A DNA stretch of 64,000 nucleotides from an uncultured Muribaculaceae bacterium (GCA_910587075.1 CAJUKE010000001.1:210607-274606); one strand, 5' to 3'; shown: positions 35,040 to 45,400, counted from the first letter of the stretch. Notes: generated by a model from the letters alone, not told the origin. A program made the numbers and translations.

Positions 35040-36116
35040 TTAAAGCCTGACAACCTCCGGCTCCAGGCGCACGCCGAAAGCCTCCTCCACACGGTCCTGC
35101 ACCATCCGCTGCAACGCAAGCACATCGGCCGCGATGGCGCTACCGCTTCGGTTCACAATCACGAGGGGCTGGGTGGGCCATAGCGCGGCGCCTCCACTGG
35201 ATAGCTCCTTGCAGCCCGATTTGTCAATCATCCAGGCTGCGGATAATTTGGCGGTGCCGTCGGCACCCTCGTGGTATTGGAGCGGCATATGGGCTACGGA
35301 ATGCCTGTCGCAAAAGCGCTCCCAGGAATCCTCGATACCGGGGAGCTCCGCCGCTGGCACCACCGGGTTCTTGAAATAACTCCCGGCGCTACCCACCTCC
35401 GAGGGGTCGGGCAGTTTTGCCGAGCGCACTTTCCGTATGGCTTCCGCGATCATCGCCGGAGTAATCTCCTCCTGGGGGGTATCGCCGAGCGCCTCCCTCA
35501 CCCCGGCGTAACCGAGCCTGGGGTTGGCCTCACGGCTTAGCCGGAGCACTACCTCGAAAATAGCGAGACGCGGCGAGTCGGGAGTCTTGAAATATGACTG
35601 GCGGTAGCCATACGCGCACTCCTCCGCTGGGTATTCCACCACACGGTGTCGGTCAATGTCGAAAGCCCTTACCAGCTCCACGCACTGCGAGAAGTCGGCG
35701 CCATAGGCTCCGACGTTCTGCACGGCGGCGCCACCGACGCGTCCGGGAATCGCGGCGAGATTCTCCAGCCCCCAGTATCTGCGGGCTGCGACGTAGTCAA
35801 CGAGATTGTCGAGCACGACACCCGCCCCAACGCGTAGCCGGACAACGGAATCGGCCTGGCCATCAGATGGAGGAAGCTCCTCGATGGCATCGCCCGCGCA
35901 ATGGAGCACCGTACCGCGATAGAAGCCATCGGCAAAGAGCACGTTGCTCCCGCCGCCGAGGCAGAAAACCTCGCCGGAAAGAAGTCCGTGGTGCTCGTCG
36001 GCAACCTGGCGAAGCTCATCGGGGCTGTCATATTCCACTAAACAGCCACATTCGGCATGGATGCCGAATGTGGTCAGTCGAGTAAGGTCAGCGTTATGTG
36101 TGATCCTCAACATCAT
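35040..36116 (-). CDS. murB: UDP-N-acetylenolpyruvoylglucosamine reductase
   Basis: A protein of 358 residues, long like the E. coli type I enzyme. It reduces enolpyruvyl-UDP-GlcNAc to UDP-MurNAc with NADPH and FAD. FAD-binding segments: TTFGIHAECG, FCLGGGSNVLFADGF, GLENLAAIPGRVGGAAVQNV; also YGYRQSYFK and the catalytic serine S246 in SAGSYFKNP. The first ATG (36116) overlaps the nqrF stop in an ATGA arrangement, so murB is probably translated with the nqr operon; a second ATG immediately follows. murA comes after a 168-bp gap. Confidence 0.95.
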   Translation of the reverse strand: MMLRITHNADLTRLTTFGIHAECGCLVEYDSPDELRQVADEHHGLLSGEVFCLGGGSNVLFADGFYRGTVLHCAGDAIEELPPSDGQADSVVRLRVGAGVVLDNLVDYVAARRYWGLENLAAIPGRVGGAAVQNVGAYGADFSQCVELVRAFDIDRHRVVEYPAEECAYGYRQSYFKTPDSPRLAIFEVVLRLSREANPRLGYAGVREALGDTPQEEITPAMIAEAIRKVRSAKLPDPSEVGSAGSYFKNPVVPAAELPGIEDSWERFCDRHSVAHMPLQYHEGADGTAKLSAAWMIDKSGCKELSSGGAALWPTQPLVIVNRSGSAIAADVLALQRMVQDRVEEAFGVRLEPEVVRL

Positions 36117-37405
36117 CCACCGAAATTATCGTAGTGTATGCTTTCAGGCTCGACACCGATGGAGTAGAGCATCTTGTTGACGGCGTTGCTCATCGGGCCG
36201 GGACCGCACATATAGTACTCGATATCCTCGGGCGACTCGTGGTCCTTTAGGTAAGTATCGTACATTACCTGGTGCACGAATCCCGGAGTGTACTTCACCC
36301 CGGCCTTGTCGGCCGCGGGATCGGGGCGGTCGAGCGCCAGATGGAAGTGGAAGTTGGGGAACTCCTTCTCCAGTTCGAGGAAGTCGTTTAGATAGAACAC
36401 CTCGTTGAGAGCGCGGGCGCCGTAGAAATAATGCATCTCGCGGTCGGTAGTCTTGAGGGTCTTGGTCATATGCATGATCTGAGCGCGGAGGGGAGCCATA
36501 CCGGCACCGCCACCTACCCAAATCATCTCGTTCTTCGAGTCGAAAATCGGGTGGAAGTCGCCGTAAGGGCCGCTCATCATCACCTTGTCGCCTGGCTTGA
36601 GGGTGAATATGTAGCTCGAAGCGATACCCGGGTTCACGTCCATAAAGCCAACCTCGGGTTTCGGCTTGAAGGGGGGCGTGGCTATGCGCACGGTGAGCAT
36701 GAAGCGGTCACCCTCGGCGGGATAGTTGGCCATCGAGTAAGCGCGCACTGTGGTCTCGGTATTGACACACTTGAGGCCGAAGAGGCCGAACTTCTCCCAT
36801 GCGGGGAGGTATTCCGCGCCGATCGAAGCCTTGTCGATATCCTTGTCGTAGTCGATATTGAAGGGGGGAATCTTGATCTGGGCGTATGAGCCGGGGATGA
36901 AGTCCATATGCGCGCCCTCGGGGAGAGCCACGATGAACTCCTTGATGAAGGTCGCCACATTGTTGTTCGACACCACGGTGCACTCGTACTCCTTGATGTC
37001 GAGCACCGAGGCGGGCACCTTTATGTCGATGTCGTTTTTGACCTTCACCTGGCAGGCCAGGCGCCAGTTGTCCTTGATTTCCTTGCGGGTGAAATGCACG
37101 GCCTCGGTAGGAAGGATTTCGCCACCACCTTCGGGAACACGCACCTTGCACTGGCCGCAGCTACCTTTGCCGCCGCAGGCCGAGGGGAGGAACACATTCT
37201 TGGTGGCCAGAGCCGAAAGGAGGGGCACTCCGGCGGCAACCTCCACCTTACGGTCGGAGTTGATGGTAACGGTCACGTTGCCGGAACTTACAAGGTACTT
37301 CTTGGCGATAAGAAGCACCGCTACGAGAACCAGCGTGATGACCAGGAAGATCGCAACACCCGAGAGCACTGTGGGCCAATGGGTTGATGTTTCCAGCAGT
37401 ATCAT
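36113..37405 (-). CDS. nqrF: Na+-translocating NADH:quinone reductase subunit F
   Basis: A protein of 430 residues. The NADH-oxidising subunit of Na+-NQR, carrying FAD and a 2Fe-2S cluster. An N-terminal membrane helix (about 13-35) is followed by a ferredoxin-like domain with cluster cysteines C77, C83, C86 and C118 (SACGGKGSCGQCKV and LACQVKV), a flavin domain (RAYSMANYP) and an NADH domain (WVGGGAGMAPLRAQI, YYMCGPGPMSNAV). It is the last nqr gene, 17 bp after nqrE, and overlaps murB by 4 bp. Confidence 0.97.
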   Translation of the reverse strand: MILLETSTHWPTVLSGVAIFLVITLVLVAVLLIAKKYLVSSGNVTVTINSDRKVEVAAGVPLLSALATKNVFLPSACGGKGSCGQCKVRVPEGGGEILPTEAVHFTRKEIKDNWRLACQVKVKNDIDIKVPASVLDIKEYECTVVSNNNVATFIKEFIVALPEGAHMDFIPGSYAQIKIPPFNIDYDKDIDKASIGAEYLPAWEKFGLFGLKCVNTETTVRAYSMANYPAEGDRFMLTVRIATPPFKPKPEVGFMDVNPGIASSYIFTLKPGDKVMMSGPYGDFHPIFDSKNEMIWVGGGAGMAPLRAQIMHMTKTLKTTDREMHYFYGARALNEVFYLNDFLELEKEFPNFHFHLALDRPDPAADKAGVKYTPGFVHQVMYDTYLKDHESPEDIEYYMCGPGPMSNAVNKMLYSIGVEPESIHYDNFGG

Positions 37406-37422
37406 AGTCGAATGTCGGGGGG

Positions 37423-38040
37423 TTAGATTTTAATGCCAAGGAAGCTCATAAAGGCGATGCCCATAAGAGCGCAGAGAATGAAGGTGATGCCGATGCCGCG
37501 GAGCGGGGCGGGCACGTTGGAGTATGAGGCCACGCGCTCGCGTATGGCGGCGATGGCGGTGATGGCGAGCAGCCATCCTAGGCCCCATCCGGCACCGGCG
37601 CAGGTGGCGGTCCATACGCTGGTCCACTCGCGCTGCTGCATGAAGAGGGAGCCGCCGAGGATAGCGCAGTTCACAGCGATCAGGGGAAGGAAGATGCCGA
37701 GCGAAGCGTAGAGGCTCGGGGAGAACTTCTCGACCGTCATCTCGACAAGCTGCGTCATAGAGGCGATAACGGCAATGAACATTATCAGCGACAGGAAGCT
37801 CAGGTCGACCGCGGCGAAATCCTCGCCGAGCCAGGAGAGCGCTCCCGCCTTGAGCACATAGTTTTCAAGAAGATAGTTGATCGGGAGGGTCACGACGAGC
37901 ATGAACGTCACAGCCACACCCAGGCCGAAGGCGGTCTTCACGTTCTTCGACACGGCCAGGAAGGAGCACATGCCGAGGAAGTAGGCGAACACCATATTGT
38001 CGACGAAAATCGACCGTATGAACAGGTTGAAATTTTCCAT
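37423..38040 (-). CDS. nqrE: Na+-translocating NADH:quinone reductase subunit E
   Basis: A protein of 205 residues with six membrane helices. NqrE pairs with NqrD as an inverted-topology half of the sodium channel region. Typical segments: FNLFIRSIFVDNMVFAYFLG (start), MCSFLAVSKNVKTAFGLG (with the conserved cysteine of the membrane iron site), VNCAILGGSLFM and GWGLGWLLAITAIAAIRE. It lies 35 bp after nqrD and 17 bp before nqrF in the same operon. Confidence 0.96.
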   Translation of the reverse strand: MENFNLFIRSIFVDNMVFAYFLGMCSFLAVSKNVKTAFGLGVAVTFMLVVTLPINYLLENYVLKAGALSWLGEDFAAVDLSFLSLIMFIAVIASMTQLVEMTVEKFSPSLYASLGIFLPLIAVNCAILGGSLFMQQREWTSVWTATCAGAGWGLGWLLAITAIAAIRERVASYSNVPAPLRGIGITFILCALMGIAFMSFLGIKI

Positions 38041-38075
38041 TTCTAAAATAGTCGTGCGGTTAGCTATTCACGGCC

Positions 38076-38705
38076 TCAGGCCTTTTCTTGAAGTTCCGGG
38101 TTGCGGGCGCGGTGAACCCATATAACGCAGGCCACCACGATCAGGGCCATCGGCGGGAGAATCATCAGGCCGTTGTTGGCGTAACCGGCCTCATACCACG
38201 AGTCGGGAACCACCTGGTAACCGAACAGGGTGCCGCTGCCGAGAAGTTCGCGGAAGAAGCCAACGACCACGAGAATCCAGGCGTAGCCCAGCCCGTTGCC
38301 GATGCCGTCGAGGAATGAGGGCCACGGCTTGTTGCCCATGGCGAACGCCTCCAGGCGCCCCATCAGTATGCAGTTGGTGATAATCAGACCGATGAACACC
38401 GACAACTGCTTGCTAACATCGTAGGCGTAGGCCAGCAGCAGTTGGTTTACTATGATTACCAGCGCGGCAACCACCACAAGCTGCACGATGATGCGGATGT
38501 TAGTCGGTATCGTGTTACGTATAAGCGAGATAATCACGTTGGAGAACGCGAGGACCGCGAGAACCGAGAGCCCCATCACCAACGCCGGTTCGAGCTTGGC
38601 GGTGACGGCCAGGCAGGAGCAGATGCCGAGCACCTGCACAATCACCGGGTTATCCTTCGACAGAGGGTTGAAAAACACCTCTTTATAGTTAATCTTGTCA
38701 GCCAT
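38076..38705 (-). CDS. nqrD: Na+-translocating NADH:quinone reductase subunit D
   Basis: A protein of 209 residues with six membrane helices. Typical segments: FFNPLSKDNPVIVQVLGICS (start, with the conserved cysteine), KLEPALVMGLSVLAVLAFSN, FIGLIITNCILMGRLEAFA (with the second conserved cysteine) and FLDGIGNGLGYAWILVVVGF. It forms the membrane core with NqrE. It starts 6 bp after the nqrC stop. Confidence 0.96.
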   Translation of the reverse strand: MADKINYKEVFFNPLSKDNPVIVQVLGICSCLAVTAKLEPALVMGLSVLAVLAFSNVIISLIRNTIPTNIRIIVQLVVVAALVIIVNQLLLAYAYDVSKQLSVFIGLIITNCILMGRLEAFAMGNKPWPSFLDGIGNGLGYAWILVVVGFFRELLGSGTLFGYQVVPDSWYEAGYANNGLMILPPMALIVVACVIWVHRARNPELQEKA

Positions 38706-38711
38706 AGCCGT

Positions 38712-39422
38712 TTATTTTTCGCTAAGAGATTCGAGAAATGCCTTGTAGGGGATCAGACAGCCGTCGAGCATCGAGGCCACGCCCATAGAGGTGATGGTGC
38801 CGCCCGAAATTCCGTCGACATAGTCCTGGTCGCCGTCGGGCTTCAGGCCCTTCTTGACCACGGTGACGGGGACGAACTCGTCGTTCTTCACAACAGTGAG
38901 CCCGCGGAACTGGTCGGAAAAGAGGGGTTTCGCTATTTCAGCGCCGAGGCCCGGGGTCTCACCCTGGTGGTCGAAGAACGCGCCATAGATCGTAGCGCCG
39001 TCGGCATCGAAAGAGACATAGCCCCAAATCGGCCCCCACAGGCCCATACCGGCCAGCGGGAGTATGTATTTGGTGCCGGCATCGGGGAGCGAGCACACAT
39101 ATACCGGGAGCAAACGCTCGGACGCGGGCTTCTTGGCCTCGGCAGCCACATTGACGTTGAAGGCCTCCACGCCGTCGACTTTCGCGCCTTCGGAGTTAAC
39201 GACATATTGCTCGGTGATATATTTGCCGAAATCGGCAATCACCTGGTCGCGGGGCGAGGTGAGGCGCACTGCCTGGAGAATCTGCCCCATCTTGTCGGCG
39301 CGGGCATTATCCTCCTGCTTGTCCTTGAGCGACATCGCCGTGAGCGCGAGAGCGGCGCCCACTACCACGACGAGCACCGTGATATAGACAATCGTGTAAA
39401 CGTTGCTTTGCTTGTTAATCAT
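38712..39422 (-). CDS. nqrC: Na+-translocating NADH:quinone reductase subunit C
   Basis: A protein of 236 residues. I chose the start at 39422 (MINKQSNVYTIVYITVLVVV), which opens directly into the single membrane helix; a longer frame would overlap nqrB. NqrC carries covalent FMN on the periplasmic side. The attachment motif is DGISGGTITSMGV with FMN-bearing T209; the family usually has SGAT, so the alanine is a glycine here. Also seen: LPLAGMGLWGPIWGYVSF. It lies between nqrB and nqrD. Confidence 0.95.
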   Translation of the reverse strand: MINKQSNVYTIVYITVLVVVVGAALALTAMSLKDKQEDNARADKMGQILQAVRLTSPRDQVIADFGKYITEQYVVNSEGAKVDGVEAFNVNVAAEAKKPASERLLPVYVCSLPDAGTKYILPLAGMGLWGPIWGYVSFDADGATIYGAFFDHQGETPGLGAEIAKPLFSDQFRGLTVVKNDEFVPVTVVKKGLKPDGDQDYVDGISGGTITSMGVASMLDGCLIPYKAFLESLSEK

Positions 39423-39441
39423 CTTATTATCGCTCTTAAAG

Positions 39442-40656
39442 TTAGGACTTGGCGCGTGCCAGACGGCGGCGCACGTTAGCCTCGACAACGCAGTAGTCGA
39501 TCAGCGGGGCGAGGGCGTTCATAAGCAGCACCGCGAGCATGGCCCCTTCGGGGTAGCCATTATTATAGGTGCGTATCAGTATGGCGACCACGCCCACCAG
39601 GAAACCGTAGATATACTTGCCCACATTCGTGCGGCAGGAGGTAACCGGGTCGGGTGCCATAAACACCGCGGCGAAAGCGAAACCGCCGAGGCAGAGCTGG
39701 TCGGCAACCGAGAGGAACGAGGCCGGATAGGTTGGTGTGGCAAAGCTGTTGGCCACGAAAGCCATCAGGGCGCCACCGGCGAACACCGACAGCACGATGC
39801 GCCACGAAGCGATCCCCGCGAGGAGCAGCACAAGGCCGCCGATAAGTATGCAGAGCGTCGAAGTCTCGCCGAACGAGCCGGGAATCAGGCCGAGGAACAT
39901 ATCCCACAGCCCTATAGGATTGCCGGCGACATCGGTAAACGACCGGGCGAGGTCGGCCGACGATTGCGCGCCGCTGACGGCGATCTGCCCCAGGGGAGTA
40001 GCGCCGGTAAACCCGTCGGGAGCCTCGCCTCCGAGCCCGAATACCGAGCCGAGGGATACGAACACCCCGTCGCCGCTCATCTTGGCCGGGTAGGCGAAGA
40101 AAAGGAACGCGCGGGTAACGAGGGCCACATTGAAAATGTTATAGCCTGTGCCGCCGAACACCTCCTTGACGAATATCACGGAGAAGGCGGTTGCCACAGC
40201 GATCATCCACAGCGGAGTCTCTATCGGGCAAATCATCGGAATCAGTATGCCGGTCACGAGGAAACCCTCCTGGATCTCCTCGCCGCGCATCTGCGCGACA
40301 GTGAACTCTATGCCGAGACCCACGAGGTAGGTAACCACAATAGAGGGGAGGATGGCAAGGAAGCCGTAGAGCAGAAGGTCCCAAAAGGGAAACTCGGTGG
40401 CCCCGCTGGCGAGCCAGTGCTGGTAGCCGCAGTTGTACATGCCGAATACGAGGCACGGCAAGAGCGAGAGCACCACTATGATCATAGTGCGCTTGGAATC
40501 CATACTGTCATGGATATGCACGCCCGACTTGGAGGTTTCGCGGGGTGTGAACAGGAACGTGTCCATGCCGTCGTAAACCGAACGGAAAGCATGCAGCTTG
40601 CCGCCCGGCTCGAAAGCAGGCTTAGCCTTGTCCATCAGTTTTTTTAAAGCTTTCAA
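39442..40656 (-). CDS. nqrB: Na+-translocating NADH:quinone reductase subunit B
   Basis: A protein of 404 residues with about ten membrane helices. NqrB holds a covalent FMN and riboflavin and forms the main sodium channel. The FMN attachment motif is GFTGATPLGQ with T220. Other segments: HIHDSMDSKRTMIIVVLSLL, GFLVTGILIPMICPIETPLW, KEVFGGTGYNIFNVALVTRA and FMAPDPVTSCRTNVGKYIYG. It starts 52 bp after the nqrA stop and is followed by nqrC after 19 bp. Confidence 0.96.
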   Translation of the reverse strand: MKALKKLMDKAKPAFEPGGKLHAFRSVYDGMDTFLFTPRETSKSGVHIHDSMDSKRTMIIVVLSLLPCLVFGMYNCGYQHWLASGATEFPFWDLLLYGFLAILPSIVVTYLVGLGIEFTVAQMRGEEIQEGFLVTGILIPMICPIETPLWMIAVATAFSVIFVKEVFGGTGYNIFNVALVTRAFLFFAYPAKMSGDGVFVSLGSVFGLGGEAPDGFTGATPLGQIAVSGAQSSADLARSFTDVAGNPIGLWDMFLGLIPGSFGETSTLCILIGGLVLLLAGIASWRIVLSVFAGGALMAFVANSFATPTYPASFLSVADQLCLGGFAFAAVFMAPDPVTSCRTNVGKYIYGFLVGVVAILIRTYNNGYPEGAMLAVLLMNALAPLIDYCVVEANVRRRLARAKS

Positions 40657-40708
40657 AACTTGAGCGTTATATGGTTATATGAAAGTTGTTTTAAAGATCG
40701 GTGGCCGC

Positions 40709-42055
40709 TCATGACAGCTCCTTGCGGAGATAGTCGAGGCCTTCGCGGACTATTTTCTGAAGCTCCAGCTTCGATGTGTCGGCAAACTCGGCCAGGGCGA
40801 AGTCCTCGGGAGCCACCTCGTAAATACCGAGCTGCTCCATGCGGTCGATATCCTTGGCGAGGATAGCCTTTATGAGGTATTCCGGGAGAATATCCATAGG
40901 CATCACCTTGTCGTACTCGCCGCTCATAATCATGGCGCGTCGGCCGCCGTTTAGGCGGGCGTCGGGGTTGAACGCCTTTTTAAAAAGGAAATGTCCGGGG
41001 AACGAGCGGCTGGTGCTCAGTTTCTTTGGCGAGAGGGAGGCCCACCCCATAAACTCGTCTACATCGTCACCCTCGGGAATCACGGTCACCTGGCGGTAAG
41101 GCCAGCGGAGATAACCGTCGAAGTGAACACGGGTGCCGGTGAGCACGTTGCCCGAAATTAGGCGGTGGTGGCGGCCATCGTCGGCCACATCACCCTTGAG
41201 GAGCGACGCTATTTCAGCGCCTACCACGGTTTTGATGAGTTTCGGTGCCTTTACCTCGGAGCCGGTGAGCGCCACTACGGTATCCATCGGCACAACCCCT
41301 GTGGCCGCGGCGGAGCCTATGCGGCGGAGCGTGGCCAGGTCGAGGCACATCACGGTCTCGCCTTTGTTTACGGGTTTGATGGCGGCGATCATGGTACCGC
41401 AGTTACCTGAGGGGTGCGGGCCGCTAATGTCAACCATCTCCGCGCCCGACAGCTCGGGGAGCTCCTCGCCGGAGCGGCGGCTGACGTATACCTTGCCGGA
41501 GGTGAGAAGCCGGAGCAGCTTCACACCCGCCTCCATAGCCTTTACCTCGTCGGCGGAAAAAGCCGTCGGGTTCACGGCGAGGGGTGCGGAGTCGAAACCG
41601 CTTACGAAAATATCGCGGAACGTGGCGTCGCCGAGGGGCACGATGTCGTAAGGCCGCTGGCGCGTGAGCGCCCACAGGCCCGACTGCTGGAGGAAGTCCC
41701 TCGCCGCGGAGGCATCGGACAACACTTTGGCGGTGTCAAGCGCGAGCGGGGCGCCTTCGGAGGCCTCGACCACCACTCGCTCAATTTTTCTACGCTCACC
41801 CCTGACGACGGCTTTCACGGTGCCGGAAACGGGCGACACGAGTTTGACCGAGGGGTAATTCTTGTCGCGCAGCAGTGGGGCGCCGGCCTTTACCGGGTCA
41901 CCCTCGCGAACTTCGACCTTGGGGATGAAGCCGGGGAAGTCGTCGGGACACACGGCCGCGGTGGCCGTCGGGCGCGCTGCCGGTTCGCAGGAGCTGGGCA
42001 CGGCACCTTCGATGTTGATGTCGAGCCCCTTCTTGATTTTTATTCCGATGCTCAT
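40709..42055 (-). CDS. nqrA: Na+-translocating NADH:quinone reductase subunit A
   Basis: A protein of 448 residues. The soluble cytoplasmic subunit that contacts quinone. Typical features: IKIKKGLDINIEGAV (start), the biotinyl-lipoyl-like segment PKVEVREGDPVKAGAPLLRD and LVSPVSGTVKAVVRGERR, then SGPHPSGNCGTMIAAIKPVN and KAFNPDARLNGGRRAMIMSG. It is the first gene of nqrABCDEF-murB. The upstream region (42056-42409) is shared with a divergent gene. Confidence 0.96.
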   Translation of the reverse strand: MSIGIKIKKGLDINIEGAVPSSCEPAARPTATAAVCPDDFPGFIPKVEVREGDPVKAGAPLLRDKNYPSVKLVSPVSGTVKAVVRGERRKIERVVVEASEGAPLALDTAKVLSDASAARDFLQQSGLWALTRQRPYDIVPLGDATFRDIFVSGFDSAPLAVNPTAFSADEVKAMEAGVKLLRLLTSGKVYVSRRSGEELPELSGAEMVDISGPHPSGNCGTMIAAIKPVNKGETVMCLDLATLRRIGSAAATGVVPMDTVVALTGSEVKAPKLIKTVVGAEIASLLKGDVADDGRHHRLISGNVLTGTRVHFDGYLRWPYRQVTVIPEGDDVDEFMGWASLSPKKLSTSRSFPGHFLFKKAFNPDARLNGGRRAMIMSGEYDKVMPMDILPEYLIKAILAKDIDRMEQLGIYEVAPEDFALAEFADTSKLELQKIVREGLDYLRKELS

Positions 42056-42193
42056 AAGAGTTATGTGTGGCGGATGATTCCGTTAGACGGGAGCCGCATA
42101 GCCGCTCCAAAAGAGGAGATTACGATCTTTTAGTTAGTAGCTAAACTTGCCAAAGCGGATATGCCGGCCGCTTGTCACGCTTAATTAATTGCG

Positions 42194-42201
42194 CGAAGTT
42201 A
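42194..42201 (-). promoter_or_regulatory. Possible -7 element of the nqr operon
   Basis: On the minus strand this reads TAACTTCG, one mismatch to TAnnTTTG, 139 bp ahead of nqrA. No better candidate is seen in the region. Confidence 0.3.
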
Positions 42202-42234
42202 GTGAAATTTTTCATTTCGCACATTAATTAACAC

Positions 42235-42276
42235 AACTAATTTTCCCGCGGGTCACCATGGTAGTGAAAATTAGTT
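42235..42276. repeat. 11-bp inverted repeat between nqrA and the 42410 gene
   Basis: Arms AACTAATTTTC (42235-42245) and GAAAATTAGTT (42266-42276) are perfect complements around a 20-bp spacer that itself contains the palindromes CCGCGG and ACCATGGT. It lies about 50 bp upstream of the plus-strand -7 element and 180 bp from nqrA. Since both genes start away from it, it is more likely an operator than a terminator. Confidence 0.6.
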
Positions 42277-42326
42277 AATCTTAAACGTGAATCGGTCCGA
42301 TATTTTCCAAATAAGAGAAAAATGCT

Positions 42327-42334
42327 TAATTTTG
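42327..42334 (+). promoter_or_regulatory. -7 promoter element of the 42410 gene
   Basis: TAATTTTG, a full match to TAnnTTTG, leaving a leader of about 70 nt. Confidence 0.5.
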
Positions 42335-42409
42335 TAAAACATCAATCAATCCGCGACAAATACCACTTAAATAAAGTCACCCGACTAATCAATCAAATAA
42401 CCATAGCTT

Positions 42410-45400
42410 ATGAAGAAACTCTTAAAGAATTTCGCGACAGCGGCGCTGCTGTCGTCAGCGTTGGCGCCCGCGGCCAACGCCGAGCTGCTCTTCTCCGACA
42501 ACTTCGACTACGCCGTCGGAAACCTCAAAGGACAGGGAGAATGGCTCCAATACGGCGCCAAGACCGCCGCCCCTGTGCAGGTTGTAGCGCAGAGCCTCAC
42601 CTACCCCGGCTACCAGACCGCCGCGGTCGGCGGCGCGGCGCGCCTCGCGGGAGAACTCAACGCCCAGGACCAGTCAGTGTTCCACGACATTACCGGAACC
42701 GACACCCCGCAAGACCTCTATGTTGGTATGCTGGTGTGCGTCAACGCCGTTCCCGAGAATTGCAAAGCGGCTTCCATAGCTTTCGTCAGCAACAATTACA
42801 AAGGATACGTCGACACTTCCAACCCCACCGCCAAGGGGAATCTGTTCATACTCAACGGGTCTGACGCCTCGCACTTCAAACTCGGGCTAAGCAAATCCAC
42901 GACCGCCGTCAAGATTTCGACCGAAACCGAGTTCGAACTCGGCAAAACCTATTGCCTGATAATGAAATACGCCTACGGAGATGGCTCCAACGACGACGTT
43001 ATCTCCGTGTGGATGAATGCCGCCAGTGAATCGGACACCCCCGCGCTGACGACTTCCGACGGCACCGACTACTCAGGCACTTACGGAGCCGCCAGAGGCA
43101 TCCTGCTCCAGCAAGGTGGCTCCTCGGTGAAAGCCGCTCCGACAATGATGGTTGACGCAGTGCGCGGCGCGACCGACTGGGCCTCGCTCTTCACCGACGA
43201 TGAAGGGGAAGGCGACAAGGGTGACCCCGCTGTAAGCATATCGGCCACCGAGTTTAACGACGACCCCCTCGCGGCGTTCGTGACCGGCACCGCCACAAAG
43301 CAGTTCACCATCCGCGCCACAGGCATCACTGACGACATCATCCTGAGCGTCAGCGGAGCCGACGGCCTCACCGTGGAGCCCGCGACCATAGCCAAGAGCG
43401 ACGCGCTCTCCGCTGCCGGCGCTGTGGCAACGGTAACCTACAACCCCGCCACTGACGGCACTTTCGAAGGAACGCTCACCCTCGCGAGCGGCGAGAGCAC
43501 CGCGTCGACGACTTTCACCGCCATCGCCTACCCCGTAAAGCAACTCACCAACTCACTGCAGATCGCGCAGCAGAACCCGGAAGCGTTCGAGTCGCTCGTG
43601 CTCAACAGCACCGTAACGATTTCCTACATAGACGAAAAGACCGGAACCATATATGGTTATGACATCGCCGGAGGTGTCGCTTTCAAAAACGATTTCGTCG
43701 ATTTCGAAGGGGTGAAGGTAGGCGACAAAGTGAAGAAAATCTTCGGATATATGACCTCGGAGCTCGATGTGCCCTACTTCCTCCCGCTCTACCCCACCCT
43801 CGGCACCATCGTCTCCAGCGGCAACAACGTCAACGCGATCGACGTTAACCTCGGCGACATTGTCACCAGCCCCGAGCTCTACATCCACCGCCTTGTGAAA
43901 GTGAGCGATGTGACCTTCAAGGCTGAAGAGGGCGCCACGTTCGGCACCTCTACCGTCGACATCACCTCCGGCCCCACCAGCGCCGCCGGCAAAGTCCTCC
44001 CCTTCGCGGGGAGCGACCTCGTTGGCACCGCGATCCCCGCGTCGGCCAACTCCGTCACCGGCATCTCCCGCTCGATGAGCATCGCCTCGATCTCACCCAG
44101 AAACCTGGCCGACATCGAACTCGCCCCCGTTGGCGAGCCTGAGCTCGAAATCGCTTCCGAGCAGCTCTTCACCGGCGAGGCCGCGGAAATCGGCAAAGCT
44201 ACCGCCGTGCTCCGCTTCACCGTCGCCGCCAAGAACCTCACCAACCCGGTAAGCGTGTACCTCACCGGGACCAACCGCGACATGTTCAGCGTCGATACCG
44301 AGGAAATCGCGGCAGGGAGCGGCACGACCACCGTCACCGTAAGCTACAACCCGACGGCCATAGGCAAGCACACGGCGCGCCTGAACTTCGACACCACCCC
44401 CTCGGAGCTCGCCAAGGGTTTCAACTTCACCTTCCTGGCCTTCGACCCGCAGAATATGCCCGAAGCGACCGCCGACACCGCGGCCCTTACCCCGTTTGAA
44501 GTGGCAACCGCGGGCGAAACCCAGGTGCAGACCGTCAACATCACCTCGGCCAACCTCCCCGACTACGGCACAATCAAAGTGCTCGGCGACGCCAACGGCG
44601 CGTTCATCATCAACAGCACCATGCTGATGAAGAGCGGCCAGACCGCCCTGCGCATCACCTTCGCCCCCAAGAGCGAGGGCACTTTCACCGAGCGCATCGA
44701 GATTTCAGGCGTTAAACTTCCCGCGCAGACCTTCACAGTGACCGGCACCTGCGGCGGCTCGCTCCCCGAGCAGCCCGCCGAGGGCGACGAGCTCAAGTTC
44801 GACACCTCCGCGCCCCTGCGCCTCCTCAACGAGAACTTCGACGGCGCCGTCCGCAACAAGCCCCTGCAGCTCCAGGGGTGGGTCAACAACGCCGCCATCG
44901 GCAAGCGCGCCTGGTGGGGCTTTGACTTCGCCGACGGCAACAAGGCAGCGAAAGTTACCGCATACGACTCCAACGCCGCCATCGGCGCCGAGGACCCCTG
45001 CCAGATGCTTCTGCTGACCCCGGCGCTCGACTTCGCCAACTCCGAGTCGAAGCTGCTCACTTTCCGCGTTATGGGCCAGTATATGGCCGACGGCATGACC
45101 GACCTGCTCCGCGTGGTATACTGCGACGTGGCCGACGGCGAGCCATATTACCAAGAAATTCAGGGGCTCAACATCCCCGCGTCGGCCGACTATAACGACG
45201 AGTGGATCGACTACGTTGTCGACTTCGAAGGCCAGGACCTTGCCGACACCTTCTTCATAGGGTTCCTGTTCGACTCTAACCGCGGCCGCGACAACTCGGC
45301 GGTCTACTACATCGACGACGTGACCTACGGCCGCACCGACGTGCCCCAGATCAAATCGGACCTCCGCACCATCGAAGCCGAGGTTGAGCCCTTCGCGCCC

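Larger units (their letters stand above)
42056..42409. other. Divergent intergenic region nqrA / large secreted protein
   Basis: 354 bp, AT-rich, with no supportable gene. It holds an 11-bp inverted repeat (42235-42276), a -7 element for the plus-strand gene (42327-42334) and a weaker -7-like box facing nqrA (42194-42201). Confidence 0.6.

Noticed and set aside
39403..40647. 414-codon frame antisense to nqrB
   Set aside because: A shadow of nqrB; the composition (many His, Glu, Gly) is typical of antisense translation of membrane protein genes.
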